Below, piece by piece: positions 7,351-14,352 of a DNA stretch of 28,269 bases. Position numbers and translations under genes: made by a program. Under the pieces are notes generated by a model that saw nothing but the letters and a program-made list of their open reading frames with translations, did no database searches and was not told where the DNA came from. Origin of the DNA: Candidatus Parvarchaeota archaeon UBA446 (GTDB taxonomy: Archaea > Nanobdellota > Nanobdellia > Parvarchaeales > Parvarchaeaceae); assembly GCA_002503215.1 (NCBI GenBank), contig DARG01000001.1, positions 1 through 28,269 of the forward strand, given 5' to 3'. Positions within the stretch are counted from its first letter, which is position 1. Each line of letters starts with the position of its first letter.

Positions 7351-7360
7351 GTTTTATAGG
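7351..7360 (-). promoter_or_regulatory. TATA box for DUF1059 gene
   Basis: The reverse strand reads CCTATAAAAC, about 38 nt before the ATG. Transcription would start 10-15 nt before the ATG, giving a short leader that contains the Shine-Dalgarno-like site. Confidence 0.45.
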
Positions 7361-7420
7361 CAATTTTGTTAGTTTATGACTACTAATTAATAGGTTTAAT
7401 CGGTATAGAATGGTTTTTAA

Positions 7421-8188
7421 ATGAACAGTTCATTAAAGTTCTTTATTTATATGAAAGAAGCTCCGTTGATATCGGTTATTATACCATGTTACAATGAAGA
7501 AGCTTACATAAAGGATCTTCTAGAATCGATAAAACAACAGACTTATACAAATTATGAAGTTATAGCAGTAGATTCATCAGACGATTCAACACCAAAAATT
7601 TTGAAGAAATACGGCGTAAAATTAATAAAAGTTCCAAAAACCAATATAGCTGCCGCTAGAAATGTAGGTATAAAGGCTGCAAAAGGAGATATACTTGCAC
7701 TTATAGACGCAGATTACGTGTTGCAGAAAAATCTCTTTCTTAACATAGTAAAATTCTTTCAGAAAGCCAAATACAGCAAGGTAGTATGCATAGAACCCAG
7801 ACCAAGAGTTAACCTAAAAGATCTCAGAAAAAGGGACAGGTTTAAGTTCAAAATATTAAATGAAGTTATATCCTTTTACAAGAAAGTAAGCTTCTTTACT
7901 TTTATTCCTGCGGCATATGGCTGTGATTTTTGCAGAGCAGATGCAGTAAAAAAATCCGGATTATTTAATGAAAAGATAGACGTCGCCGAAGACAAAGAAT
8001 TCTTTTCAAGGCTTAGAAGATATGGTAAGTTTAAACAGATCAAAAACACTGTAAAAATGTCTTATAGGAGACATTCAAAAGAAGGCACTTTAAAGACGGG
8101 GGCCGTTTATTTTTTAGGTTCTGTTGCTGCTTTGTTTGTAAAGAAATTCAAGTTCAAGTTTAAATCTATAAGGCGAAAATCAAAGTAA
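7421..8188 (+). CDS. Family 2 glycosyltransferase
   Basis: 255 residues with a GT-A fold. The nucleotide-sugar-binding start ISVIIPCYNEE is at 17-27, DSSDDST at 51-57, the metal-binding DAD at 96-98 (LIDADYV), and the acidic ED pair at 191-192 likely holds the catalytic base. GT2 enzymes move sugar from a UDP-, GDP- or similar donor to lipid carriers or glycans. The C-terminus is very basic, with a hydrophobic stretch at about 227-240 that could sit on the membrane. The start at 7421 adds ten residues before MKEAPLISVIIP; the ATG at 7451 is a fair alternative. It converges on the GH1 gene with a 5-nt gap, forming a glycan island with the operon opposite. Donor and acceptor are unknown. Confidence 0.88.
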   Translation: MNSSLKFFIYMKEAPLISVIIPCYNEEAYIKDLLESIKQQTYTNYEVIAVDSSDDSTPKILKKYGVKLIKVPKTNIAAARNVGIKAAKGDILALIDADYVLQKNLFLNIVKFFQKAKYSKVVCIEPRPRVNLKDLRKRDRFKFKILNEVISFYKKVSFFTFIPAAYGCDFCRADAVKKSGLFNEKIDVAEDKEFFSRLRRYGKFKQIKNTVKMSYRRHSKEGTLKTGAVYFLGSVAALFVKKFKFKFKSIRRKSK

Positions 8189-8193
8189 TCTAC

Positions 8194-9312
8194 TTAGGTC
8201 TTTCTATTTTTTATAGCGATCTGTTTAAGGGCGAAAGCGCTCGGCTTTATAATTCTTCTTTTGGTTATAGGGTCAAAGCCTATTATACCATAATTCCTAT
8301 TATACCCAAAATTCCATTCAAAATTATCAATAAATGACCAGTGTAAATATCCTAGTATGGGCACGCCATTTCTCTTTGCTTTCATAAGCTCTGAAAAGTG
8401 TTCATTCATGAATTTTATGCGGTAAGAATCATCTACAGTATCAACTCCATTTTCCGTTATCATAACAGGTTTCTTAAATAGCTTATATTCCCTTTCCGCT
8501 ATTTTTCTTATACCAGTAGGGTCTATAAACCACAGTCTCTTTCTACTCCTTCTTATTTTTGAACCTATAAACCTAAGCGCATCAATGGTTTTGTAATAAT
8601 TTATACCGACAAAATCAAATCTAGTCTGTATCATAGGTCTTTGATTGAATAAGTAATCCAACGCCTTTGTAACAGGGTATAATATTGCATCGCTTTTAAA
8701 TTCCATGAAGTTGTTTGCAAATGAAACAGTATAGCCGCTTGCTTTTAATATATCATAGACCTCATTATGTAGCGCAAGAATGTTATTTAATACTCTATTG
8801 AACATTATATAAGATCTTTTAAAGGGAGGATATTCTCTTGATAAGTAGGCTTTTGATGCATATATAACAGGTTCATTTATTGTAAGTATATATTTAACAT
8901 CCAATCCGCTTTCCAAAAGAGCATCGACATATTTTATAAAATAAGAGAAGTTTTCCTTACGTTCAAACCCATGTATGTTGTACAGCCACATAGGTAAGGT
9001 GTAATGCCAAAGCGTTGGTATGGGTTCTATACCTGCATCGTTTAATTCACGTATAAGAGATTTGTAGTGTTTTATTTCTCTTTGGTTTATTATTCCTGGA
9101 GAACGCATTATTCTCGAAAAATTTATTTCAAAACGATAAGCGTTTAGACCCAGTTTTTTCATAATCTGTATGTCTTTCTTATATAGCTTGTATTGCATGC
9201 ATCCGCTTCCGGATTTGTATTTTAACCTGCCATTTGATTCAAAATGCCACCAATCAGTGTTCTTATCGTTTCCTTCTACTTGATGTGCAGAAGTCGAAGT
9301 GCCTATTAACAT
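8194..9312 (-). CDS. Glycoside hydrolase family 1 (beta-glycosidase-like)
   Basis: 372 residues of a (beta/alpha)8 retaining glycosidase. Near the N-terminus are GTSTSAHQVEG (4-14) and WWHFE; RFEINFSRI is at 60-68. The acid/base motif TINEP has Glu147 and the nucleophile motif ITENG has Glu287. LHWSFIDNFEWNFGYNRNYG after position 323 is the usual sugar-binding end. GH1 enzymes remove beta-linked glucose, galactose or related sugars, and some transfer them. Most members are 420-490 residues, so this is a compact form with shortened loops, but all key residues are present. No signal peptide is seen, so it acts in the cytoplasm. Its ATG overlaps the GT4 stop by 1 nt, so it is translated as the last gene of a glycan operon, where trimming or transglycosylation is more likely than sugar catabolism. 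Confidence 0.92.
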   Translation of the reverse strand: MLIGTSTSAHQVEGNDKNTDWWHFESNGRLKYKSGSGCMQYKLYKKDIQIMKKLGLNAYRFEINFSRIMRSPGIINQREIKHYKSLIRELNDAGIEPIPTLWHYTLPMWLYNIHGFERKENFSYFIKYVDALLESGLDVKYILTINEPVIYASKAYLSREYPPFKRSYIMFNRVLNNILALHNEVYDILKASGYTVSFANNFMEFKSDAILYPVTKALDYLFNQRPMIQTRFDFVGINYYKTIDALRFIGSKIRRSRKRLWFIDPTGIRKIAEREYKLFKKPVMITENGVDTVDDSYRIKFMNEHFSELMKAKRNGVPILGYLHWSFIDNFEWNFGYNRNYGIIGFDPITKRRIIKPSAFALKQIAIKNRKT

Positions 9313-10406
9313 TATTTTACCTCTAATACCTTTCTGTACATTTCTTCGCTTTTTTTAATTACATATTCTTCGCGACATTCTTTTGTGTCGGAATATGCGG
9401 CTTTTATATCTATTTTTTTCCACGCCATTTTTTCTATGATTTCAGTAAGGTCTTCTTCGGTTTTAAACTGGCAAGTGTTTCTTTTTACTACATCGGGCAA
9501 TTGCCCATTCTTATAAGTTATAACAGGTACCATACAGCTCTTGGCTTCCATTACTGGCATCCCAAATCCTTCCCATTTTGAGGGGAATGCAAATACATCA
9601 AAGGAATTATACATTTTTACGGTATCTTCTGCATGGCCAAAGTATTTTATTCTTTTATCATCGGATATATCAAATGGCATGCTTGCTCCGTATAAATGTA
9701 ACTCAAATTTATCAGACTTTACTTTCTTGAAGGCGTTTATTAGTACTTCGACATTTTTATTATAAGCATAGCTACTAAGGTGCCCTATTACGATTTTTTT
9801 ATTGGATTTTTTCTTTGTCTTTCTGAATTCCTTTCCTATAACATTATATATAACGGATATCCTATTGGGATTTACGTGGAAGGTTTCTATTAAATCATTT
9901 TTTGTAAGGTCACTGACACAAAGAATATGATCCGCCTTCTTTACTGTTAAATATATGCCACGATTTTCCATATAATTTAGAAACCTGTTTACTATTTTCA
10001 TTGGGCCTTTACTTAATTCTTTATTGATATAATTGTTTACTCCAATTTTAGGAACCTTCTTTATAGCATCTAAGTCATGTATTGTAACGACCTGTTTTGC
10101 CTTTTCATTGGAGAAAAGCCTTATCACAGAATTCGACATAAAAATTCCTGGAGACAAATAATGAATAATGTCTGGTTTGTTCCGTTTTTTATCCATAGTT
10201 TCAATTTTGACCGGATACTTATTCCTCATCTTTTTGTTTATAGCGTAAAAAATTTTGTCGCCAAAAAGACTGCGGGCCTGTACATTTACTTCTTTCGAGT
10301 ATTTTTTTAGTCCTTTATATAATCTTACACCGTGTTCTACCAATCCAAGGCCGCTCTCCGGCGAGAAGCTAACGGACACAAGAAGAAGATTTATCTTTCG
10401 TTTCAT
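9312..10406 (-). CDS. Family 4 glycosyltransferase
   Basis: 364 residues with two Rossmann lobes (GT-B fold). The N-terminal lobe includes the acceptor-side glycine-rich element SPESGLGLVEHGVRL (15-29) and VVTIHDLD. The C-terminal lobe starts near IVIGHLSSYAYNKNVEVLINAF (first half 205-218) and holds the donor-binding E-x7-E motif, EGFGMPVME, with Glu279 and Glu287. GT4 enzymes are retaining transferases using nucleotide-sugar donors. The start codon overlaps the stop of the upstream membrane-protein gene by 4 nt and the stop overlaps the GH1 start by 1 nt, so the three are tightly coupled. The sugar is not predictable from sequence alone. Confidence 0.92.
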   Translation of the reverse strand: MKRKINLLLVSVSFSPESGLGLVEHGVRLYKGLKKYSKEVNVQARSLFGDKIFYAINKKMRNKYPVKIETMDKKRNKPDIIHYLSPGIFMSNSVIRLFSNEKAKQVVTIHDLDAIKKVPKIGVNNYINKELSKGPMKIVNRFLNYMENRGIYLTVKKADHILCVSDLTKNDLIETFHVNPNRISVIYNVIGKEFRKTKKKSNKKIVIGHLSSYAYNKNVEVLINAFKKVKSDKFELHLYGASMPFDISDDKRIKYFGHAEDTVKMYNSFDVFAFPSKWEGFGMPVMEAKSCMVPVITYKNGQLPDVVKRNTCQFKTEEDLTEIIEKMAWKKIDIKAAYSDTKECREEYVIKKSEEMYRKVLEVK

Positions 10407-11353
10407 TTTTTAACCCCCTTAGTTAATTTTAATAATCCCATTGTTAAATAACCGACTATAACCACTAAAAAGGTATTAAGGAAACGGAATATTATAAGCG
10501 AAGTTATAGCAAGTATACCAGGCACATTGAAAATAAACATAAGGGCTATAAGCGATATATCCTCGGTCCCTATTCCTGCAGGTACCATGGATATACTACC
10601 TATAGTAACGGCTACCGTAAAGATAAACATAATCCCCCAAAATGACACAAATACATTAAATGCTGAAAGAATAAAACCCAAAAGAAGCGCTTCAAATATT
10701 ATAGAGGGTATGAATGAAAAAGTACCCAGGAGAAAATATCTTTGCGCCATAAGAGACCTTTGCCTGCGCATGCCTTCTATATAATCCAATGCAGATTTTA
10801 TGCCCCTTACTCTTTTTAATTTTTTGTGGTTTTTTATGAAGTTTATAAGCATTTTATAAGGACTTTCGAAACCGAGGATAGTCAGAAAAACATAAGCGGC
10901 TGCGAATACAAACAGCATGTATATTATAAACTTAGAAAGTATTATCGAGGATACCAAGGCTATTATTATGGCAGCCATACCACCGGTTGCGCCCATAAAT
11001 ATCATTATACTGACTGAAAAAAATCTCGCATTTTTTTGGTATTTATCAAGGCTTCGTAAAGGTATGAACTGTCCTATCCCGGCGCTGCCCATGCCTAAAC
11101 CAAAAAAAGAATACATCATTAAAAAACTGTGTATTATCGGTATCTTTACTTTTATTCTTCGTATTGTGAGAAGCCATGGAAAGAATTTAAGACCCGTAAA
11201 TAGTACCCAAGCTAATATTATATAAGGTATATACGTAAGATTTATTTCTCTTATGTCTTTAAGGACCTGCCCAATATTGTAAGTAAATACAAAATAAAAC
11301 AGGAAAGCAGCGAGTATTCCTATCAAAATAATGTTTTCTACGCTTTTTTTCAT
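10403..11353 (-). CDS. UPF0104 / LPG-synthase-TM family membrane protein
   Basis: 316 residues, almost wholly hydrophobic, with about eight membrane helices. It matches the lysylphosphatidylglycerol synthase transmembrane family (UPF0104), for example GMGSAGIGQFIPLRSL near 87-102, a polar loop (MRRQRSLMAQRY) before the second half, and the conserved SMVPAGIGTEDISLIALM segment. In archaea this family often neighbours glycosyltransferases and includes AglD-like C-terminal regions; a role in flipping or handling lipid-linked sugars is proposed but not proven. It is first gene of the operon UPF0104-GT4-GH1. It is divergent from gatC across a 120-bp region with two inverted repeats. Confidence 0.88.
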   Translation of the reverse strand: MKKSVENIILIGILAAFLFYFVFTYNIGQVLKDIREINLTYIPYIILAWVLFTGLKFFPWLLTIRRIKVKIPIIHSFLMMYSFFGLGMGSAGIGQFIPLRSLDKYQKNARFFSVSIMIFMGATGGMAAIIIALVSSIILSKFIIYMLFVFAAAYVFLTILGFESPYKMLINFIKNHKKLKRVRGIKSALDYIEGMRRQRSLMAQRYFLLGTFSFIPSIIFEALLLGFILSAFNVFVSFWGIMFIFTVAVTIGSISMVPAGIGTEDISLIALMFIFNVPGILAITSLIIFRFLNTFLVVIVGYLTMGLLKLTKGVKK

Positions 11354-11390
11354 ACATGGTTTATTTTAACTAATTATTAAAATATTGCAT

Positions 11391-11404
11391 TGCATTAGAA
11401 TGCA
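11391..11404. promoter_or_regulatory. 14-bp palindrome in the gatC / UPF0104 intergenic region
   Basis: TGCATT-AG-AATGCA is a perfect 6+6 inverted repeat. It lies between the two divergent promoters and 2 bp before a second, longer inverted repeat. It looks like a dimeric regulator site, which is an inference. Confidence 0.4.
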
Positions 11405-11405
11405 T

Positions 11406-11442
11406 ATATTGAATATTTAGTTTTTAATCTAAATATCAATAT
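11406..11442. promoter_or_regulatory. Inverted repeat directly upstream of the gatC TATA box
   Basis: The left arm ATATTGAATATTTAG (11406-11420) and right arm CTAAATATCAATAT (11429-11442) match over 14 bp with one extra A, around an 8-nt T-rich spacer. It ends 2 nt before the putative TATA box of the gatCAB-aspS operon. It could be an operator, or part of the leader of the divergent UPF0104 transcript. Confidence 0.45.
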
Positions 11443-11444
11443 TA

Positions 11445-11453
11445 GTTATATAC
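11445..11453 (+). promoter_or_regulatory. TATA box for gatCAB-aspS operon
   Basis: GTTATATAC is centred 25 nt before the gatC ATG at 11474, as expected for a leaderless operon transcript. Confidence 0.45.
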
Positions 11454-11473
11454 CAATAAATGTTTGTAATTTT

Positions 11474-11743
11474 ATGGAAAAAGCAGATTTTGATAAGCTA
11501 TTGAAGGTAACGCGAATAAGTTTGGGCAAAGACGAAAAAGAGAAGTTATCTGCAGATATAAACGACATACTGATATTCTTTGATAAGATAAACCAATTTT
11601 CTTCATCCAATGATTATACTTTTCACCCGGTAGAGATAGATGGTAAGACAAGGGAAGATACAAATGTTGATAAAGCTGAAAATAAGGACATGCTCAATAA
11701 CGCCGAAAGATATAGATTCTTTGTGATAGGCCCGAAGGTATGA
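11474..11743 (+). CDS. gatC: Asp-tRNA(Asn)/Glu-tRNA(Gln) amidotransferase subunit C
   Basis: 89 residues with the GatC pattern: an N-terminal helix FDKLLKVTRISLGKDEKEKL, the DINDILIFFDKIN helix, then an extended segment around HPVEIDGKTREDTNVD and a C-terminal F(F)VIGPKV that matches the usual FxVPxV end. GatC is the small belt that wraps GatA and GatB and stabilises the complex. The gene heads the operon gatC-gatA-gatB-aspS and overlaps gatA by 4 nt. Length is normal (about 90-100). Confidence 0.93.
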   Translation: MEKADFDKLLKVTRISLGKDEKEKLSADINDILIFFDKINQFSSSNDYTFHPVEIDGKTREDTNVDKAENKDMLNNAERYRFFVIGPKV

Positions 11744-13068
11744 AAGAAGAATTTCTTTATGTAGATAAGGAGGGTTACTCCAAGTTGGTCAATCATCTCG
11801 AGAATAGAAATAGCGAATTGAATGCCTTTAATTTTATAGATAAGACAGAAAAAGAAGGGAAAATAATTAGCGTTAAGGATAATATATGCGTGCAGGGTAT
11901 CCCGGCAACGGCTTCTTCCAAAGTACTAAGTGGTTATGTGCCTAACTTTAACGCAACTGTTGTAGACAGGTTGCAAAAGAACGGGTTCGCAGTTGTAGGT
12001 AAGACTAATATGGACGAATTTGGATTCGGTAGCTTCGGGATTAATTCTGATAAAATAGCGCATAATCCTTTTGATCAAAGATACGTTGCAGGAGGGTCGA
12101 GTTCCGGCAGTGCTATAGCAACAGCAATAATAAAAAACCACATCTCTATAGCAGAATCTACCGGCGGATCTATATCAACACCGGCATCATTCTGCGGAGT
12201 TGTCGGCCTTACTCCTACTTATGGTGCAATATCCAGATATGGGCTTATAGACTACGCAAATTCCTTGGACAAGATAGGGGTAATGGGAAGAAATTCAGAA
12301 AGCTTAAAGTATGTAATGAACATAGTTTCCGGACAGGATGAAAAAGATACTACTTCAGTTTCCAACACTTTAGAAGAAGTAAGGAAAGATAAGTTATATG
12401 TAATTGATAACTTTACTAAAAATATAAATCAGACTGTGTTGGATAGATTTGAGGAGCTTTTAAGTAGATTTTCATCAGATGGTTACAAAATAGAACATGT
12501 AAAAATAGATAATCTGGATTATTCACTACCCGCATATTATATACTTTCAATGGCGGAGGCTTCTACAAACTTAGCAAAGTACCAAGGCTTCAAATATGGA
12601 CATAAACTAAAACAATTTTCCATGGGATATAACGAATTCTTTACCGAAGCGAGAAAAGATTTTGGGATGGAAGCAAAAAGGAGGATAATACTTGGAACCT
12701 TTATAAGGGGAAAAAGTTTCAAGCAAAAATATTATGAAAAGGCTCTATCTATAAGAGCAGAAATAATAAAAAGAATGAAATCTTTTCTAAAAGAAGGGTT
12801 TATAATAAGCCCGACAGCACCAATACTCACACCCAAAATAGACGAGGTAAAAGACATAACTCCCGTCGAAGAATATTCTATGGATATGCTCACTATACCT
12901 CCAAATCTTTGCGGGTTTCCACATATTTCTTTTCCATATAATTATGAGAAAGGACTTCCTCTTGGTGCACAATTAATAACAGATCATTTCAATGATTACG
13001 CACTTTTGGATTTCGTTTCACATTGGGAAGAAGGATTTAAATACAGGTTTGCGGAGGAAATAAGTTGA
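11740..13068 (+). CDS. gatA: Asp-tRNA(Asn)/Glu-tRNA(Gln) amidotransferase subunit A
   Basis: 442 residues of an amidase-signature enzyme that releases ammonia from glutamine for transfer to aminoacyl-tRNA. The catalytic Lys-Ser-Ser triad is visible: Lys46 in SVKDNI, the cis-Ser in the Gly/Ser-rich GGSSSGSA (118-125), and the nucleophile Ser144 in STGGSIS. The usual GGSIRQPA reads GGSISTPA here, a small departure next to the nucleophile. The DMLTIPPNLCGFPHISFP segment near the C-terminus keeps the Asp used to bind glutamine. It is slightly shorter than typical (about 470-490). It overlaps both gatC and gatB by 4 nt, so translation is coupled. Confidence 0.96.
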   Translation: MKEEFLYVDKEGYSKLVNHLENRNSELNAFNFIDKTEKEGKIISVKDNICVQGIPATASSKVLSGYVPNFNATVVDRLQKNGFAVVGKTNMDEFGFGSFGINSDKIAHNPFDQRYVAGGSSSGSAIATAIIKNHISIAESTGGSISTPASFCGVVGLTPTYGAISRYGLIDYANSLDKIGVMGRNSESLKYVMNIVSGQDEKDTTSVSNTLEEVRKDKLYVIDNFTKNINQTVLDRFEELLSRFSSDGYKIEHVKIDNLDYSLPAYYILSMAEASTNLAKYQGFKYGHKLKQFSMGYNEFFTEARKDFGMEAKRRIILGTFIRGKSFKQKYYEKALSIRAEIIKRMKSFLKEGFIISPTAPILTPKIDEVKDITPVEEYSMDMLTIPPNLCGFPHISFPYNYEKGLPLGAQLITDHFNDYALLDFVSHWEEGFKYRFAEEIS

Positions 13069-14348
13069 ATATGAAAATAGGTTTGGAAGTACACGTGGCC
13101 TTGCCTACAAAGACTAAACTGTTCTGTAATGATCTAGCATATGAGAATCAAGATATACCTAACTCAAACGTATGTCCGGTATGTCTAGGGTTGCCAGGTT
13201 CAAAACCTGTTCTAAATAAAAAAGCACTTGAAATATCTGCAAATATAGCAAACTCACTTAATTGTAAGATACCCGCTAAAACATCCTTTGTAAGAAAGGT
13301 TTATTTTTATCCAGATCTGCCGAAAGGTTATCAAATAACCCAGCTTGATGGAGCTATAGGAAAAGAAGGCTACATCTCAATAAAAAATAAAAAGGTAGGG
13401 ATAAGGCGGGTGCAGATAGAGGAAGATCCAGCTAAGATATTACGAGAGAAAGATTATTCACTTATCGATTTTAACAGATCCGGTGTACCTTTAAATGAGA
13501 TTGTTACAGAGCCGGATATAGAGAATTTAGAAGAGTTAAAAGAACTAATAAAAGAACTCAGGAGTATCTTGTATTATAATGGTGTGGATATAAACCAGGA
13601 AATTAAGAGCGATCTCAATATATCTCTTGCAGAGAACAGAGTGGAAATCAAGAATGTAACCGGTATAAAAAATCTCATTAGTGCAGCAGAATACGAGATA
13701 CAGCGGCAATCACAGCTTATAAAAGACGGTAAAGATGTGATCATGGAGACACGTACCTATAAAGAAGATACAGAGGAAACAGTCTCTTCAAGAGAAAAGG
13801 AAACAGAAGAGGAATACGGTTTCATATTCGAATCAGACCTGACATTTTATGAAACTTCGAATATAAAACTAAATAAAGTAGTCATACCCAGTAAAATAGC
13901 GCATGAGCTCGCTGAAAAGAACGGTTACAGTGAAGAAACAATAAGGGAGCTAGTTATGTTCAACAAAAGAAATCTTTATCTTCTATCAAATACGCCAAAA
14001 GAAGACTTTAGTAAGGCAGTTGCACTTATAGAGAAATTTTATTCTTTTGGTATAATGGATTATTCCGATAATCAATTCGAAATGATGTTAAAGTATGATG
14101 TAAGTTCAATGGACAAAGGAACTTTTATGTCAAGAATAGAAGGGAAAGAACCAATTAAAGAAGCCGATAAGAAGGAAATAGAAGAATATTTAATCCTTAC
14201 AATAAAACAAGACAGTACGCTTCAAGGGAGAGAAGACGAAAAAGCAATCGGGTTTTTAATCGGCAAACTAAAGCAGAAATATCACATGGATTCAAAAGAA
14301 GCCAAAGAGATAATAGAGAAAACGATAAAAACTCAAAAGGTTAATTGA
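13065..14348 (+). CDS. gatB: Asp-tRNA(Asn)/Glu-tRNA(Gln) amidotransferase subunit B
   Basis: 427 residues. GatB binds the misacylated tRNA, activates the Asp or Glu side chain with ATP and receives ammonia from GatA. KIGLEVHVALPTKTKLFC at the start, CPVCLGLPG (37-45), VYFYPDLPKGYQITQ, and RVQIEEDPAK then DFNRSGVPLNEIVTEPD are family hallmarks. Two differences: the normal second Cys after KLFC is missing (KLFCND), and the usual YRYFPEPDLPP motif reads YGFIFESDLTF. The C-terminal helical/YqeY-like tail is short. The start is TTG at 13065 with GGAGG 7 nt before it; ATG at 13071 is an alternative giving two fewer residues. Confidence 0.95.
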   Translation: MNMKIGLEVHVALPTKTKLFCNDLAYENQDIPNSNVCPVCLGLPGSKPVLNKKALEISANIANSLNCKIPAKTSFVRKVYFYPDLPKGYQITQLDGAIGKEGYISIKNKKVGIRRVQIEEDPAKILREKDYSLIDFNRSGVPLNEIVTEPDIENLEELKELIKELRSILYYNGVDINQEIKSDLNISLAENRVEIKNVTGIKNLISAAEYEIQRQSQLIKDGKDVIMETRTYKEDTEETVSSREKETEEEYGFIFESDLTFYETSNIKLNKVVIPSKIAHELAEKNGYSEETIRELVMFNKRNLYLLSNTPKEDFSKAVALIEKFYSFGIMDYSDNQFEMMLKYDVSSMDKGTFMSRIEGKEPIKEADKKEIEEYLILTIKQDSTLQGREDEKAIGFLIGKLKQKYHMDSKEAKEIIEKTIKTQKVN

Positions 14349-14352
14349 TTCT

